Assembly (NCBI RefSeq): GCF_000007825.1
Contig: NC_004722.1
Span: 2,086,501 to 2,150,500, forward strand
DNA length: 64,000 nucleotides
Source of the DNA: Bacillus cereus ATCC 14579
GTDB lineage: Bacteria; Bacillota; Bacilli; Bacillales; Bacillaceae_G
Direction of reading: 5' to 3'
In this document: piece by piece, positions 26,566 to 34,511 of the stretch
How the letters are laid out: each line of letters starts with the position of its first letter
Numbering within the stretch: position 1 is the stretch's first letter
Notes under the pieces: model-generated
Database searches by the model: none
Seen by the model: the letters and a program-made list of their open reading frames with translations, nothing else
What the model was told of the DNA's origin: nothing
Made by a program: the position numbers and the translations under genes

Positions 26566-26602
26566 AAAAAGGAAGTTGGAATGATTCCAACTTCCTTTTT
26601 TG
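26566..26602 (+). terminator. Terminator of ileS2
   Basis: AAAGGAAGTTGGAAT pairs with ATTCCAACTTCCTTT, followed by TTT. Confidence 0.9.
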
Positions 26603-26614
26603 TATGGAGGTAAA

Positions 26615-27700
26615 TTAACTAGCTAATTTCCTCATAATCCATTCGATAGGTCCTCTAGAAAATTTCTTTCTCCATAATACGCTAAACAAAATACTGAAAA
26701 TGAAAAATACAGTAGCAAATAATAAAACGAAAAGTAGTGTTTGATGTTCCATTCTATTGAATAGAATTAATGTCCCAATCCCGATAAATACATGACTTAC
26801 ATAATGAGTTAATGTTAATTGACCTGTTTGTATAATGGAAGTAACAAACCAATTATTTTCATATTTTTCAGTAATATAGAGGCAAAGTATTAATATAGCA
26901 ATAGCAGATCCTGTCGCAGATAAAATGTACAATACATTTGGTAAAACGGGTCCTGTATTAAACAAAAATGTAGCAGCTGCTTTGCCAATGTGTGGAATGA
27001 AGTAGTACGTGAGCCCTTTTGATAAAAGTTCTATCAGTATGGTGAATGTAATACCGAGCAAGAGCAACCTATCTCTAATCTTTTTATTATGAAGATCTAA
27101 TCTGCCAATTATCATACCGATTAAGAAGAATGAAAACCTATGGGAAAAAGGGTGATAACCATTAAAGAATAAATTGCGAAGAAAACCGTTAACTGTCCAG
27201 AAGTCTACATAGTTTATAAATGGAGTAGGGCCTCCCCAACCTTCGAAAGCATTGAAAGTAAGCTGAAGAGATTGTGCCAAGAGTAGGATAATAATAGATA
27301 AGAAGAGTAATGCTTTTTTTCGGACTGTAATGAGTAAGGCAGCAACGAAAAGGTAAACACCATAGTAGTGTAATATATCCCCAGTCCACTCCATTACGTA
27401 TAAAAGTAATCCTAAAATAAATAAGAATAGTGCCCGTTTCCATATGATCTTTCGGCTATTAGAAATTTTTATTTTTTCATTTCTAGCAACAGAGGATCTA
27501 GTCATTAAAGATATTCCAATTCCAGCAAGTATAACAAACAAGGCAGAAGCTCTACCTTCAAAAAGTGACATTAAAGTTATTAAAAATGGGGGACCATTTC
27601 CTTCTGCACCTGTTATCACCATAAAATTAACAAGCAGCATACCAAACATCGCCAAGGCCCTAGCAAAGTCTAAGCCGATAATTCGTTTTTTAGTATTCAA
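26615..27700 (-). CDS. DUF418/heparan-alpha-glucosaminide-acetyltransferase-like membrane protein
   Basis: About 361 residues with roughly ten membrane helices. The N-terminal RIIGLDFARALAMFGMLLVN is the typical first helix of DUF1624/DUF418 acyltransferase-like membrane proteins; GRASALFVILAGIGISL and HRFSFFLIGMIIGRLDL are further conserved segments. I prefer the TTG at 27700 because GAAGGG is 6 bases upstream; a longer frame starts at TTG 27718 and would overlap tetR. With the TTG at 27700 it follows tetR after one base, so it is likely the regulator's partner and target. Substrate unknown. Confidence 0.7.
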   Translation of the reverse strand: MNTKKRIIGLDFARALAMFGMLLVNFMVITGAEGNGPPFLITLMSLFEGRASALFVILAGIGISLMTRSSVARNEKIKISNSRKIIWKRALFLFILGLLLYVMEWTGDILHYYGVYLFVAALLITVRKKALLFLSIIILLLAQSLQLTFNAFEGWGGPTPFINYVDFWTVNGFLRNLFFNGYHPFSHRFSFFLIGMIIGRLDLHNKKIRDRLLLLGITFTILIELLSKGLTYYFIPHIGKAAATFLFNTGPVLPNVLYILSATGSAIAILILCLYITEKYENNWFVTSIIQTGQLTLTHYVSHVFIGIGTLILFNRMEHQTLLFVLLFATVFFIFSILFSVLWRKKFSRGPIEWIMRKLAS

Positions 27701-27701
27701 T

Positions 27702-28286
27702 TCAATCCCTTCTTTCAAAAATAATGTTTACAGCTTCCATCCATATTTGTCTATAATCTATATCCACATGTAACATCATAAAATTCCCGACATTATCAAG
27801 CACTAATGCTAACATATGAGCTTTTGAAACTAGATTTTTATTTTCAATTAATTGCAGCTCATTTGCTTTTGTAAGGAGTGATTCAAACCCTTGTAAATAT
27901 TCTGTTTGCACAGTTAGTAATCGATCTTTGTACATATCATTTCTTGAAGATAGTAATAAATATTCTTGCAACACACGATTAAAATAAGGATCGTTCTGCT
28001 GTTCATCAATTATTTTGAATCCAATTTCAATGCATTTCTCAATAAAATTTTCTTTCGTAAACTCTTCTGTATGGAAGAAGGAAGAAAACTGCATCGCAGC
28101 ACATAATTCTGTGAAAATACATTCGATTAATGCATCTTTAGATTTAAAGTAATAATAAATGGACGGTTTAGCAATTCCGACTTCTTCAGCAATCATAGAA
28201 TAGGTCGTTTTAGTAATGCCATGTCTGGCAAACAGTCGATAGCTTGCTTCCATAATTGAAGAGAGTGTTTCTTCACTTTTGCTCAT
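27702..28286 (-). CDS. TetR/AcrR-family transcriptional regulator
   Basis: 194 residues. The N-terminal HTH is typical: ILF-type helix ASYRLFARHGITKTTYSMIAEE-like in separate segments, VGIAKPSIYYYFKSKDALI giving the recognition helix. The C-terminal ~140 residues are a ligand/dimer domain. AGGAGGCTTTATT precedes the ATG. It is transcribed with the downstream membrane protein. A dyad 59 bases upstream of the start (28345-28358) is a plausible autoregulatory operator. Confidence 0.9.
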   Translation of the reverse strand: MSKSEETLSSIMEASYRLFARHGITKTTYSMIAEEVGIAKPSIYYYFKSKDALIECIFTELCAAMQFSSFFHTEEFTKENFIEKCIEIGFKIIDEQQNDPYFNRVLQEYLLLSSRNDMYKDRLLTVQTEYLQGFESLLTKANELQLIENKNLVSKAHMLALVLDNVGNFMMLHVDIDYRQIWMEAVNIIFERRD

Positions 28287-28344
28287 AATAAAGCCTCCTA
28301 CAAAAAGGTTATATAAATCGTATCATTCATAAATATTTTTTTCA

Positions 28345-28358
28345 ACCTACCGTTAGGT
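28345..28358. promoter_or_regulatory. Candidate TetR operator
   Basis: ACCTACCGTTAGGT is a 14-base dyad with mismatches only at the centre. It lies upstream of tetR within an AT-rich promoter region; the CTACCG/CGGTAG core resembles known TetR-family sites. Confidence 0.5.
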
Positions 28359-28412
28359 AAAAAAAATATCCTGTTTTTTACAAAGTAATTTAAAAAGGTT
28401 AAGAGTTATGGA

Positions 28413-28442
28413 AATACTTTAGAAATATATTTCTAAAGTATT
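28413..28442. promoter_or_regulatory. Perfect 30-bp palindrome upstream of the protease gene
   Basis: AATACTTTAGAAATA is followed at once by its exact reverse complement. No T tract follows, so it is not a standard terminator. It lies ~175 bases before the protease start codon and could be a regulator site. Confidence 0.55.
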
Positions 28443-28618
28443 GTGTTCACTTTACACATAAATATTGAGAAAATTTCACTTACCCTAAATGGAAAGGTAA
28501 TAGAAGTGTTCATAGAGAATTACTCGTAGATTCAATTTTTATCCATCCATTTTGCGGGGAATGATTGCCTAGTGGTAATGGGATAAGGTTGAGCTACTTT
28601 ATTAGGGGGAGTGGTTCT

Positions 28619-30130
28619 ATGTTTAATAAAAAAATGGTGGCAATGGCAATGACCGTGCCGTTAGTAATGGGGACGATTTCTACGGTTTCGGCATTGGAAA
28701 AACAACAGCAAGTAAAGTTAGAAGCTTATTCGCCACAGAAAAAAGCAACTGAATATTTAAAAGAAAATGCTGCGCAGTATGGATTGAAAACAGACCTTTC
28801 AGACTTGCAATATATTTCTACCACACCCCCGTCAGTAGCTTCATATGTTAGGTTCCAACAAGTTGTTAATGGTGCACCTGTATTTTCAAAACAAATAACA
28901 GTTACGCTTAACGGAGAGGGAAAGGGAGTACTCGCTGTTTCTGATTATCAGCCTGTTACAGGTGTGAAGGAAGTAACGACAAAAATTAGTGAAAAAGATG
29001 CAATACAAAAATCAATGGCGTATGTTGGAGAAGCAAGTGAGCAAAATTTATGGGCTCCTACAGATAAAGAGTTCGGATATATTGTTGAAGAAGGAATTGC
29101 TCGTCCAGTATATAAAGTTGTAGTCCATTCTAATAATCCATTTGGTGCATGGGAAACATTTATTGATGCAGAAAATGGAAAGTTAATTAAAAAGGTTGAT
29201 ATAAACCGAAAAGCTGAAGGGTCAGGAAAAGTATTTTTACCTAACCCAGTCGTATCTAGCGGTAGTAAAGTAGGCTTAAAAGATAATAACGATGCAGATT
29301 CAACAGCTCTAACGAACCAACTGAAAACTGTTACGTTAAAAGGTTTAGATGGAACAGGATTTTTAATTGGAGAGTATGTAACGATTTCTTCAAAAGCGAG
29401 AACAAAATCTACAAACTTACAATTCAACTATACACGTGCAAATGATAGCTTTGAAGATGTGATGTCATATTATCATATTGATACATTGCAACGTTACATT
29501 CAAAGTCTAGGATTTAAAAATATTAATAATCGTTCGATAAAAGTGAATGTTAATGGTACAACTGATGATAACTCATTCTATTCTCCATCAACAAAAGCTT
29601 TGACTTTCGGTACTGGCGGTGTTGATGATGCAGAAGATGCTGGTATTATCGCACATGAATATGGGCATTCGATTCAAGATAACCAAGTTCCTGGCTTTGG
29701 TAGTTCAGCAGAAGGTGGAGCGATGGGAGAAGGATTTGGCGACTTCCTAGGTGCTACATATGAAGATGCAGTATCGACTACTGGATATGGTAAAGCATGT
29801 GTTGGAGAATGGGATGCGACAGCTTATTCTAGTTCAGATCCAACATGCTTACGCCGATTAGATACGAATAAAGTATATCCGAAAGATATAACGAATGAAG
29901 TGCATGATGATGGTGAAATTTGGGCTCAAGGCCAATACGAAATGGCACAAGCTTTTGGCCGTGATGTAGCAACAAAAATCATTTTACAATCACACTGGTC
30001 ATTAACACCAAACTCTAAATTCAGTGATGGAGCGAAAGCGATTAAGCAAGCGGATGCTCTTTTATATGGCGGACAACATGCTGCTGATATCGATCGCATT
30101 TGGGCAGCGAGAGGCATTAGTACGAATTAA
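28619..30130 (+). CDS. Secreted zinc metalloprotease, thermolysin/fungalysin-like (M4/M36)
   Basis: 503 residues. A signal peptide (KKMVAMAMTVPLVMGTISTVSAL) and a propeptide of FTP and PepSY type (residues ~25-200, YLKENAAQYGL, VRFQQVVNGAPVFSKQI) precede the catalytic part. HEYGH (residues 346-350) is the zinc motif, with GEGFGDFLGATYED carrying the third ligand Glu and the conserved Asp. Length and the SAEGGAMGEGFGDF segment are closer to fungalysin M36 than to the ~550-566-residue neutral proteases. Two Cys (KACVGEW, DPTCLRR) probably form a disulfide. AGGGGGAGTGG supports the ATG at 28619; an upstream extension to 28565 lacks a site. Extracellular protein degradation is the expected role. 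Confidence 0.85.
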   Translation: MFNKKMVAMAMTVPLVMGTISTVSALEKQQQVKLEAYSPQKKATEYLKENAAQYGLKTDLSDLQYISTTPPSVASYVRFQQVVNGAPVFSKQITVTLNGEGKGVLAVSDYQPVTGVKEVTTKISEKDAIQKSMAYVGEASEQNLWAPTDKEFGYIVEEGIARPVYKVVVHSNNPFGAWETFIDAENGKLIKKVDINRKAEGSGKVFLPNPVVSSGSKVGLKDNNDADSTALTNQLKTVTLKGLDGTGFLIGEYVTISSKARTKSTNLQFNYTRANDSFEDVMSYYHIDTLQRYIQSLGFKNINNRSIKVNVNGTTDDNSFYSPSTKALTFGTGGVDDAEDAGIIAHEYGHSIQDNQVPGFGSSAEGGAMGEGFGDFLGATYEDAVSTTGYGKACVGEWDATAYSSSDPTCLRRLDTNKVYPKDITNEVHDDGEIWAQGQYEMAQAFGRDVATKIILQSHWSLTPNSKFSDGAKAIKQADALLYGGQHAADIDRIWAARGISTN

Positions 30131-30136
30131 TATAAA

Positions 30137-30168
30137 AAGTCGTGGCATTATAAGCCACGACTTTTTAA
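30137..30168 (+). terminator. Terminator of the protease gene
   Basis: AAAGTCGTGGC and GCCACGACTTT form a perfect stem around ATTATAA, followed by TT. Confidence 0.85.
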
Positions 30169-30236
30169 TTTGCTTAAGAACTGGTACTAGTAAATAAAGC
30201 TATATCAATGATAGTGTGAATATATCCGTATCCCAT

Positions 30237-30716
30237 TTACTTTTTGGCTTCTTTAAAAACAAAATGCTCTTTAAATTTTCTAGATTCAACTTTTTGACCA
30301 TTTCGCATCGATCGGAATGGGTGTTCTTGCCATGTAATAATAACATCAACTTCATCTGCTTTTGTAGCAACGGGTAAATTAGCGTGTTCAAATCCAGTTT
30401 TTCCACTTGCCAAACGACTTTCCTTTAGGGAAAAGAGTTCATATTTCGTTTTCTTATTTGGTTCGTTGCGGAATACTTCGACGTTTACATTATATACTTC
30501 ACTATTCCCGACATTCTTTACTGAAAAATGATATGTTTGAAATTCATCTTTTTTAGCTTGAAGCATATTCTTGTTTGTTTTTTTCGGTTTATCAATATTC
30601 ACTTGCCATCGATCAGAGTTTTGAGAGATTGGTAAAGATTTTGGTGAATAGGCATACGTTTCGTTTACTACAATTAAGCAAAACAAAAGGAGAAAGAAAC
30701 TAATTGCTTTTTGCAT
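30237..30716 (-). CDS. Secreted protein of unknown function
   Basis: 159 residues: a signal peptide (MQKAISFFLLLFCLIVVNETYAY) and a mature, Lys-rich, beta-rich domain (FQTYHFSVKNVGNSEVYNVN, VDVIITWQEHPF). The pattern is that of a single immunoglobulin-like sandwich exported to the cell surface or medium. No family is recognised. ATG 30716 is preferred over the GTG at 30722 because GAGGTG is positioned for it. It is convergent with the protease gene; no operon partner. Confidence 0.65.
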   Translation of the reverse strand: MQKAISFFLLLFCLIVVNETYAYSPKSLPISQNSDRWQVNIDKPKKTNKNMLQAKKDEFQTYHFSVKNVGNSEVYNVNVEVFRNEPNKKTKYELFSLKESRLASGKTGFEHANLPVATKADEVDVIITWQEHPFRSMRNGQKVESRKFKEHFVFKEAKK

Positions 30717-30897
30717 AAACACACCTCGCTTTAAAATTTTTATTAATATGCGTAAATGAATTAGTTTTTATGTAAAAATTGGAAAATATTAAAGGTGTAA
30801 TTTAGGATTTAATACATAAGAATATGTATTACAAAATTAACTTTTCACACTTTAGAAGAAGTTAGGAGTTATAAAACCAGAATGTTTCAAAAAAAGC
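30717..30897. other. Upstream region between the secreted protein and the aspS2 leader
   Basis: About 180 bases, AT-rich, with no gene or structured element seen beyond the promoter that follows. Confidence 0.6.
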
Positions 30898-30926
30898 TTG
30901 CGTTTTATAAGGTGAGGAGTTAGAAT
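30898..30926 (+). promoter_or_regulatory. Candidate sigma-A promoter of the aspS2 leader
   Basis: TTGCGT (30898-30903), 17-base spacer and TAGAAT (30921-30926), 20 bases before stem I. Confidence 0.55.
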
Positions 30927-30945
30927 ACTCTGTAAATATAAAAAG

Positions 30946-31170
30946 TGATGATCAGGAAAAGTACATGGTGCAAAGGTCTACAGAGAGCAGCCGGTTGCTG
31001 GGAAGGTTGCGATACCGCATGATGGAAAGACACCTGTGAGTGTTGCTTTGAACGTGATTATTAGTAAAAGCAAACGGTACCTACCGTTATCAGGGCTAAG
31101 ATGGTCAATATGACAATTTGGGTGGTACCGCGGAAAAAATCCGTCCCTATTTATAGGGGCGGATTTTTGT
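30946..31170 (+). ncRNA. T-box leader, specifier AAC (Asn)
   Basis: The lower helix of stem I is TGATGATCA (30946-30954) with TGATTATTA (31055-31063), nine pairs including two G-U. The 5' K-turn side is GGAAAAGTA. On the 3' side the codon-purine-helix order found in the other T-boxes here gives TTTG-AAC-G-TGATT, i.e. AAC at 31051-31053, an asparagine codon. T-box sequence GGGTGGTACCGCGG lies at about 31120-31133. Terminator arms AAATCCGTCCCTAT and ATAGGGGCGGATTT are followed by TTG. The T-box identity is clear; the specifier is my reading of the fold. Confidence 0.85.
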
Positions 31171-31195
31171 ATTCTTTGAAAGGGGGTGAGTGACC

Positions 31196-31366
31196 GTGGA
31201 TGATGACGATGACAACAATAACGTAAATAAATATAAAATTACTGGAGGGAAAAATAATGGATTCAATAATGAAGCGTTCACTCACAAAAGAATGTACAAA
31301 GAAAAGCGGAAAGGTTGTATTACTTCAAGGATGGGTAAAAAAGATTCGACATCTTGGAAATGTTAG
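31196..31366 (+). CDS. Candidate Asp/Asn-rich leader peptide overlapping aspS2
   Basis: A 56-codon ORF with GTG start, preceded by AAGGGGGTGA six bases upstream, one mismatch from the ideal Shine-Dalgarno. It begins V-DDDDD-NNN-V-N-K-Y-K: codons 2-6 are all Asp and 7-9 all Asn, directly in front of a gene for aspartylation. It runs into aspS2 in the +1 frame relative to this ORF and stops at TAG 31364-31366, overlapping 110 bases of aspS2. The aspS2 ribosome site and ATG lie inside it. Ribosome pausing on the Asp/Asn codons could tune aspS2 initiation, as leader peptides do in attenuation. The codon run and the ribosome site are seen; translation and function are inference. Confidence 0.5.
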   Translation: MDDDDDNNNVNKYKITGGKNNGFNNEAFTHKRMYKEKRKGCITSRMGKKDSTSWKC

Positions 31367-32555
31367 TTTTTTATTATTACGGGACAGAACAGGAGTAATT
31401 CAATGTGTATTAGAAAATGAATTGGCCGGATATAAAGTTGATGTAGAAAGTGTTGTCCATGTAATCGGTGAAACAGTCGAGACGTCGAAAACAGAATTGG
31501 GTGTTGAAGTACTTGCCCATGAAGTTAAAGTAATAAACGGTGCAGAGCCACTTCCATTTGAAATAAATAAAAAGAAGTTACAAGTTGGCTTAGATCAACT
31601 ACTTAATGAGCGAGTAATATCATTAAGGCATGAGCGAACCGCAGCGATTTTTAAAGTGAAATCTACACTCGTTCAGAGCTTTAGTGAATTTCTTATAGAG
31701 AACGATTTCACACGGATCTTTACGCCGAAAATTGTTTCGCAAGGGGCAGAAGGAGGAGCAAATGTTTTTAAGCTTCCATACTTCCAAAAAGAAGCTTATT
31801 TAGCACAATCACCACAGTTTTATAAGCAAATGATGGTGGCAGGTGGGTTAGAACGAGTTTTTGAAATTGCACCTGTATATAGAGCGGAACATCATAATTC
31901 TTCCCGTCATTTGAATGAATATATATCGTTAGACGTAGAACTTGGTTTTATTCATGATTTTTATGAAGTGATGCAACTAGAAACGGATGTTTTACGATAT
32001 ATGTTTCAACAAGTAGCGAAAAAATGTGAAATAGAACTACAACTATTACAAATAGAAGTACCTGTTATTACTGAAATACCTAAAATTACATTGTTAGAAG
32101 CACAAGAAATTTTGAAAAGTAAGTATCGTAAAGAATCTCCTGTAGGGGATTTAGATACAGAAGGTGAAAAGTTACTAGGGAAATATGTAAAGGAAACATA
32201 TAATAGTGAATTTGTTTTCATTACACATTATCCGAAAGAAGCGAGACCGATGTATACGATGCAAAATAAAGAGAATCCAGCTATTACTGATTCATTCGAC
32301 TTATTATATAAAGGGCTAGAAATAACGTCAGGGGCACAGCGAATTCATAATTATGAATTGTTACTCGCTTCGTTTAAAGAAAAAGGATTACATCCAGAGA
32401 AATTTCAATCTTATTTAAATACATTCCGATATGGTTGTCCACCACATGGAGGTTTCGGAATTGGGTTAGAAAGGATTGTATATAAACTATTAGAATTAAC
32501 AAATGTACGAGAGGCTAGTGCTTTTCCGAGAGATTGTACTCGTCTTATACCATAA
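31257..32555 (+). CDS. aspS2: Archaeal-type aspartyl-tRNA synthetase 2, probably non-discriminating
   Basis: 432 residues, about the archaeal/eukaryotic-type size and shorter than the ~590-residue bacterial AspRS, with no GAD insertion. The OB-fold anticodon domain covers residues ~1-105 (VLLQGWVKKIRHLGNVSFLL). The class II core shows motif 2 in FEIAPVYRAEHHNSSRHLNE and motif 3 in GGFGIGLERIVYKLLEL; it ends AFPRDCTRLIP, as archaeal enzymes do. In other Firmicutes this paralog charges tRNA(Asn) with Asp for GatCAB amidation. The Asn specifier in its T-box supports that. GGAGGG precedes the ATG by 7 bases. Confidence 0.85.
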   Translation: MDSIMKRSLTKECTKKSGKVVLLQGWVKKIRHLGNVSFLLLRDRTGVIQCVLENELAGYKVDVESVVHVIGETVETSKTELGVEVLAHEVKVINGAEPLPFEINKKKLQVGLDQLLNERVISLRHERTAAIFKVKSTLVQSFSEFLIENDFTRIFTPKIVSQGAEGGANVFKLPYFQKEAYLAQSPQFYKQMMVAGGLERVFEIAPVYRAEHHNSSRHLNEYISLDVELGFIHDFYEVMQLETDVLRYMFQQVAKKCEIELQLLQIEVPVITEIPKITLLEAQEILKSKYRKESPVGDLDTEGEKLLGKYVKETYNSEFVFITHYPKEARPMYTMQNKENPAITDSFDLLYKGLEITSGAQRIHNYELLLASFKEKGLHPEKFQSYLNTFRYGCPPHGGFGIGLERIVYKLLELTNVREASAFPRDCTRLIP

Positions 32556-32557
32556 AA

Positions 32558-32590
32558 AGAATCTTTGCGATTATCGCGAAGATTTTTTTA
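32558..32590 (+). terminator. Terminator of aspS2
   Basis: AATCTTTGCGA and TCGCGAAGATT flank TTA and are followed by TTTTT. Confidence 0.8.
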
Positions 32591-32693
32591 GTTCGTTTGA
32601 AAAGATGAAAATATAGACTCTTTCTTTTGCTAATAAGCTTAGTAAAAGTGAGTTATCAATATGAACCATTTCGACAAAAAATCAATATACCCC

Positions 32694-32722
32694 TTGACAG
32701 TTACAAATATAACCGATATACT
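32694..32722 (+). promoter_or_regulatory. Sigma-A promoter of the NSS-transporter leader
   Basis: TTGACA (32694-32699), 17-base spacer and TATACT (32717-32722). Confidence 0.8.
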
Positions 32723-32764
32723 TCATATTAATTTCAAAAGAAAATATATTCTAAATATTACAAT

Positions 32765-33036
32765 GTGTTGAATAGGAGTAGTAAGGTCATGTATTTGTAC
32801 AGAGAGCTATGGGGTTGGTGTGACATAGTCAAATGACATCCTGAACTCGCCTAGGAGCAGTAAGGTGGAACGGAATCACATTCTTAGTAAATCTTAACGG
32901 TTAACCTTCGATATTAGGTTTGTAATCAAACGATTACTACTAAGGTGGATTCATAATGGAATCAATAAGGGTGGTACCGCGTTAAGTAAATGGCTTAGCG
33001 TCTCTTTATATAGAGATGCTAGGCCATTTTTTTATT
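32765..33036 (+). ncRNA. T-box leader of the NSS transporter, specifier probably CTC (Leu)
   Basis: Stem I starts near TTGAATAGGAGTAGTAAGG and carries the distal-loop sequence ACAGAGAGC...GGTTGGTGTGA. The 3' specifier side reads CCTGAA-CTC-G-CCTAGG, CTC at 32846-32848, with CCTA pairing to TAGG below. Frame alternative: TCG (Ser). The T-box AAGGGTGGTACCGCG lies at 32967-32981. Terminator arms around ATGGCTTAGCGTCTCT and AGAGATGCTAGGCCAT are followed by seven T. The T-box class is certain; the amino acid is less so. Confidence 0.85.
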
Positions 33037-33124
33037 ATATGGAAGAAGAAATGGAGGGTTTATTTGAATAGGTTTATAAAATTTATTTATTTATATAAAA
33101 AGATTTAATTAGGAGGAAAATGAG

Positions 33125-34465
33125 ATGAAACAGACGGAGCAATGGACTTCGAAATTAGGTTTTATAATGGCGGCAGCCGGATCAGCAATTGGACTTGGTG
33201 CGATATGGAAGTTCCCTTATATCGCTGGGAAGAGTGGGGGAGGAGCGTTCTTTTTAATCTTTATATTATTTACTGTTTTAATTGGACTACCGCTACTTAT
33301 AGCTGAATTTATGATTGGACGCAGTACGCAGAAACAAGCAGTTGGAGCATTTAAAAGCATCGCACCAAATACAGGATGGCATTGGATTGGACGCCTTGGT
33401 GTTGGAACTTGTTTTATACTACTTTCGTTTTATAGTGTTGTAGGTGGATGGGTATTAATTTATTTATTCAGAGGAATAACTGGACAACTGATTACTCCAG
33501 GACAAAATTACGGTACATTATTTACTGAAACAATTGGGAATCCTGCTTGGGCTATTATGGGACATTTCGCTTTTATGTTCATTACGATATGGGTTGTATC
33601 AAAGGGTGTACAAAACGGAATTGAAAAAGCAAGTAAATATATGTTGCCAGCATTGTTCGTTTTATTTGTCGCTCTTATTATTCGTTCGTTAACACTTGAT
33701 GATGCAATGAAAGGTGTGAAGTTTTTCTTACAACCAGATTTCTCAAAGATTACTTCGGAAAGTATTTTGTTCGCAATGGGGCAATCATTCTTTGCAATTA
33801 GTATCGGGATTTCAATTATGGTTACGTATAGTTCCTATTTAAATAAAAAAGAAAGTTTACCAAAATCAGCAATAACAATTGTTGGATTGAATTTATTTGT
33901 TTCTTTATTTGCGGGTCTTGCCATTTTTCCAGCCGTATTTTCATTAGGAATGGAGCCGACAGAAGGACCTGGATTACTATTTATCGTATTACCATCTGTA
34001 TTTAGTCAAATTCCATTTGGTGGGTTTTTCTTAACAGTATTTCTTGCACTATTTACATTTGCGACATTAACATCGGCATTTTCTTTACTAGAGACTGTTG
34101 TTTCAGCATTAGCAAATGGTGAACAAGAAAAGAGGACGAAATTATCATGGCTGATCGGTTTCGGCATTTTCTTAGTAGGTATACCATCAGCGTTATCATT
34201 TGGAGTATGGAGTGATATTACGATTTTCGGAAAGAATATTTTTGATGCAGTAGACTTTTTATCTAGTAATATATTAATGCCGCTTGGTGCACTATTTATT
34301 AGTATTTTCGTTTCATTCAAAATGGAGAAGAAGGTACTAGAAGCGGAGTTTTTTGTAGGTGGAAATTATGGAAAGAAAGTATTTACTTGTTGGGCATTTT
34401 TACTTCGATTTGTAGCACCACTTGCAATAATTATCGTCTTCTTAAATGTAATAGGGATTATTTAA
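33125..34465 (+). CDS. Neurotransmitter:sodium symporter (NSS/LeuT) family transporter
   Basis: 446 residues, about eleven to twelve helices. TSKLGFIMAAAGSAIGLGAIWKFPY-like TM1 (shown in part: AAAGSAIGLGAIWKFPYIA) is the unwound sodium- and substrate-binding helix of LeuT. GQSFFAISIGISIMVTYSSY is TM6 and ALFTFATLTSAFSLLE is TM8. Bacterial members import hydrophobic amino acids with sodium. A T-box with a probable Leu codon controls it, so uptake rises when tRNA(Leu) is uncharged. AGGAGGAAAATGAG precedes the ATG. Confidence 0.9.
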   Translation: MKQTEQWTSKLGFIMAAAGSAIGLGAIWKFPYIAGKSGGGAFFLIFILFTVLIGLPLLIAEFMIGRSTQKQAVGAFKSIAPNTGWHWIGRLGVGTCFILLSFYSVVGGWVLIYLFRGITGQLITPGQNYGTLFTETIGNPAWAIMGHFAFMFITIWVVSKGVQNGIEKASKYMLPALFVLFVALIIRSLTLDDAMKGVKFFLQPDFSKITSESILFAMGQSFFAISIGISIMVTYSSYLNKKESLPKSAITIVGLNLFVSLFAGLAIFPAVFSLGMEPTEGPGLLFIVLPSVFSQIPFGGFFLTVFLALFTFATLTSAFSLLETVVSALANGEQEKRTKLSWLIGFGIFLVGIPSALSFGVWSDITIFGKNIFDAVDFLSSNILMPLGALFISIFVSFKMEKKVLEAEFFVGGNYGKKVFTCWAFLLRFVAPLAIIIVFLNVIGII

Positions 34466-34511
34466 TATTAAATGTTATAATATTCAGTAAAAAAAGAAGA
34501 TGGGGATGTTT

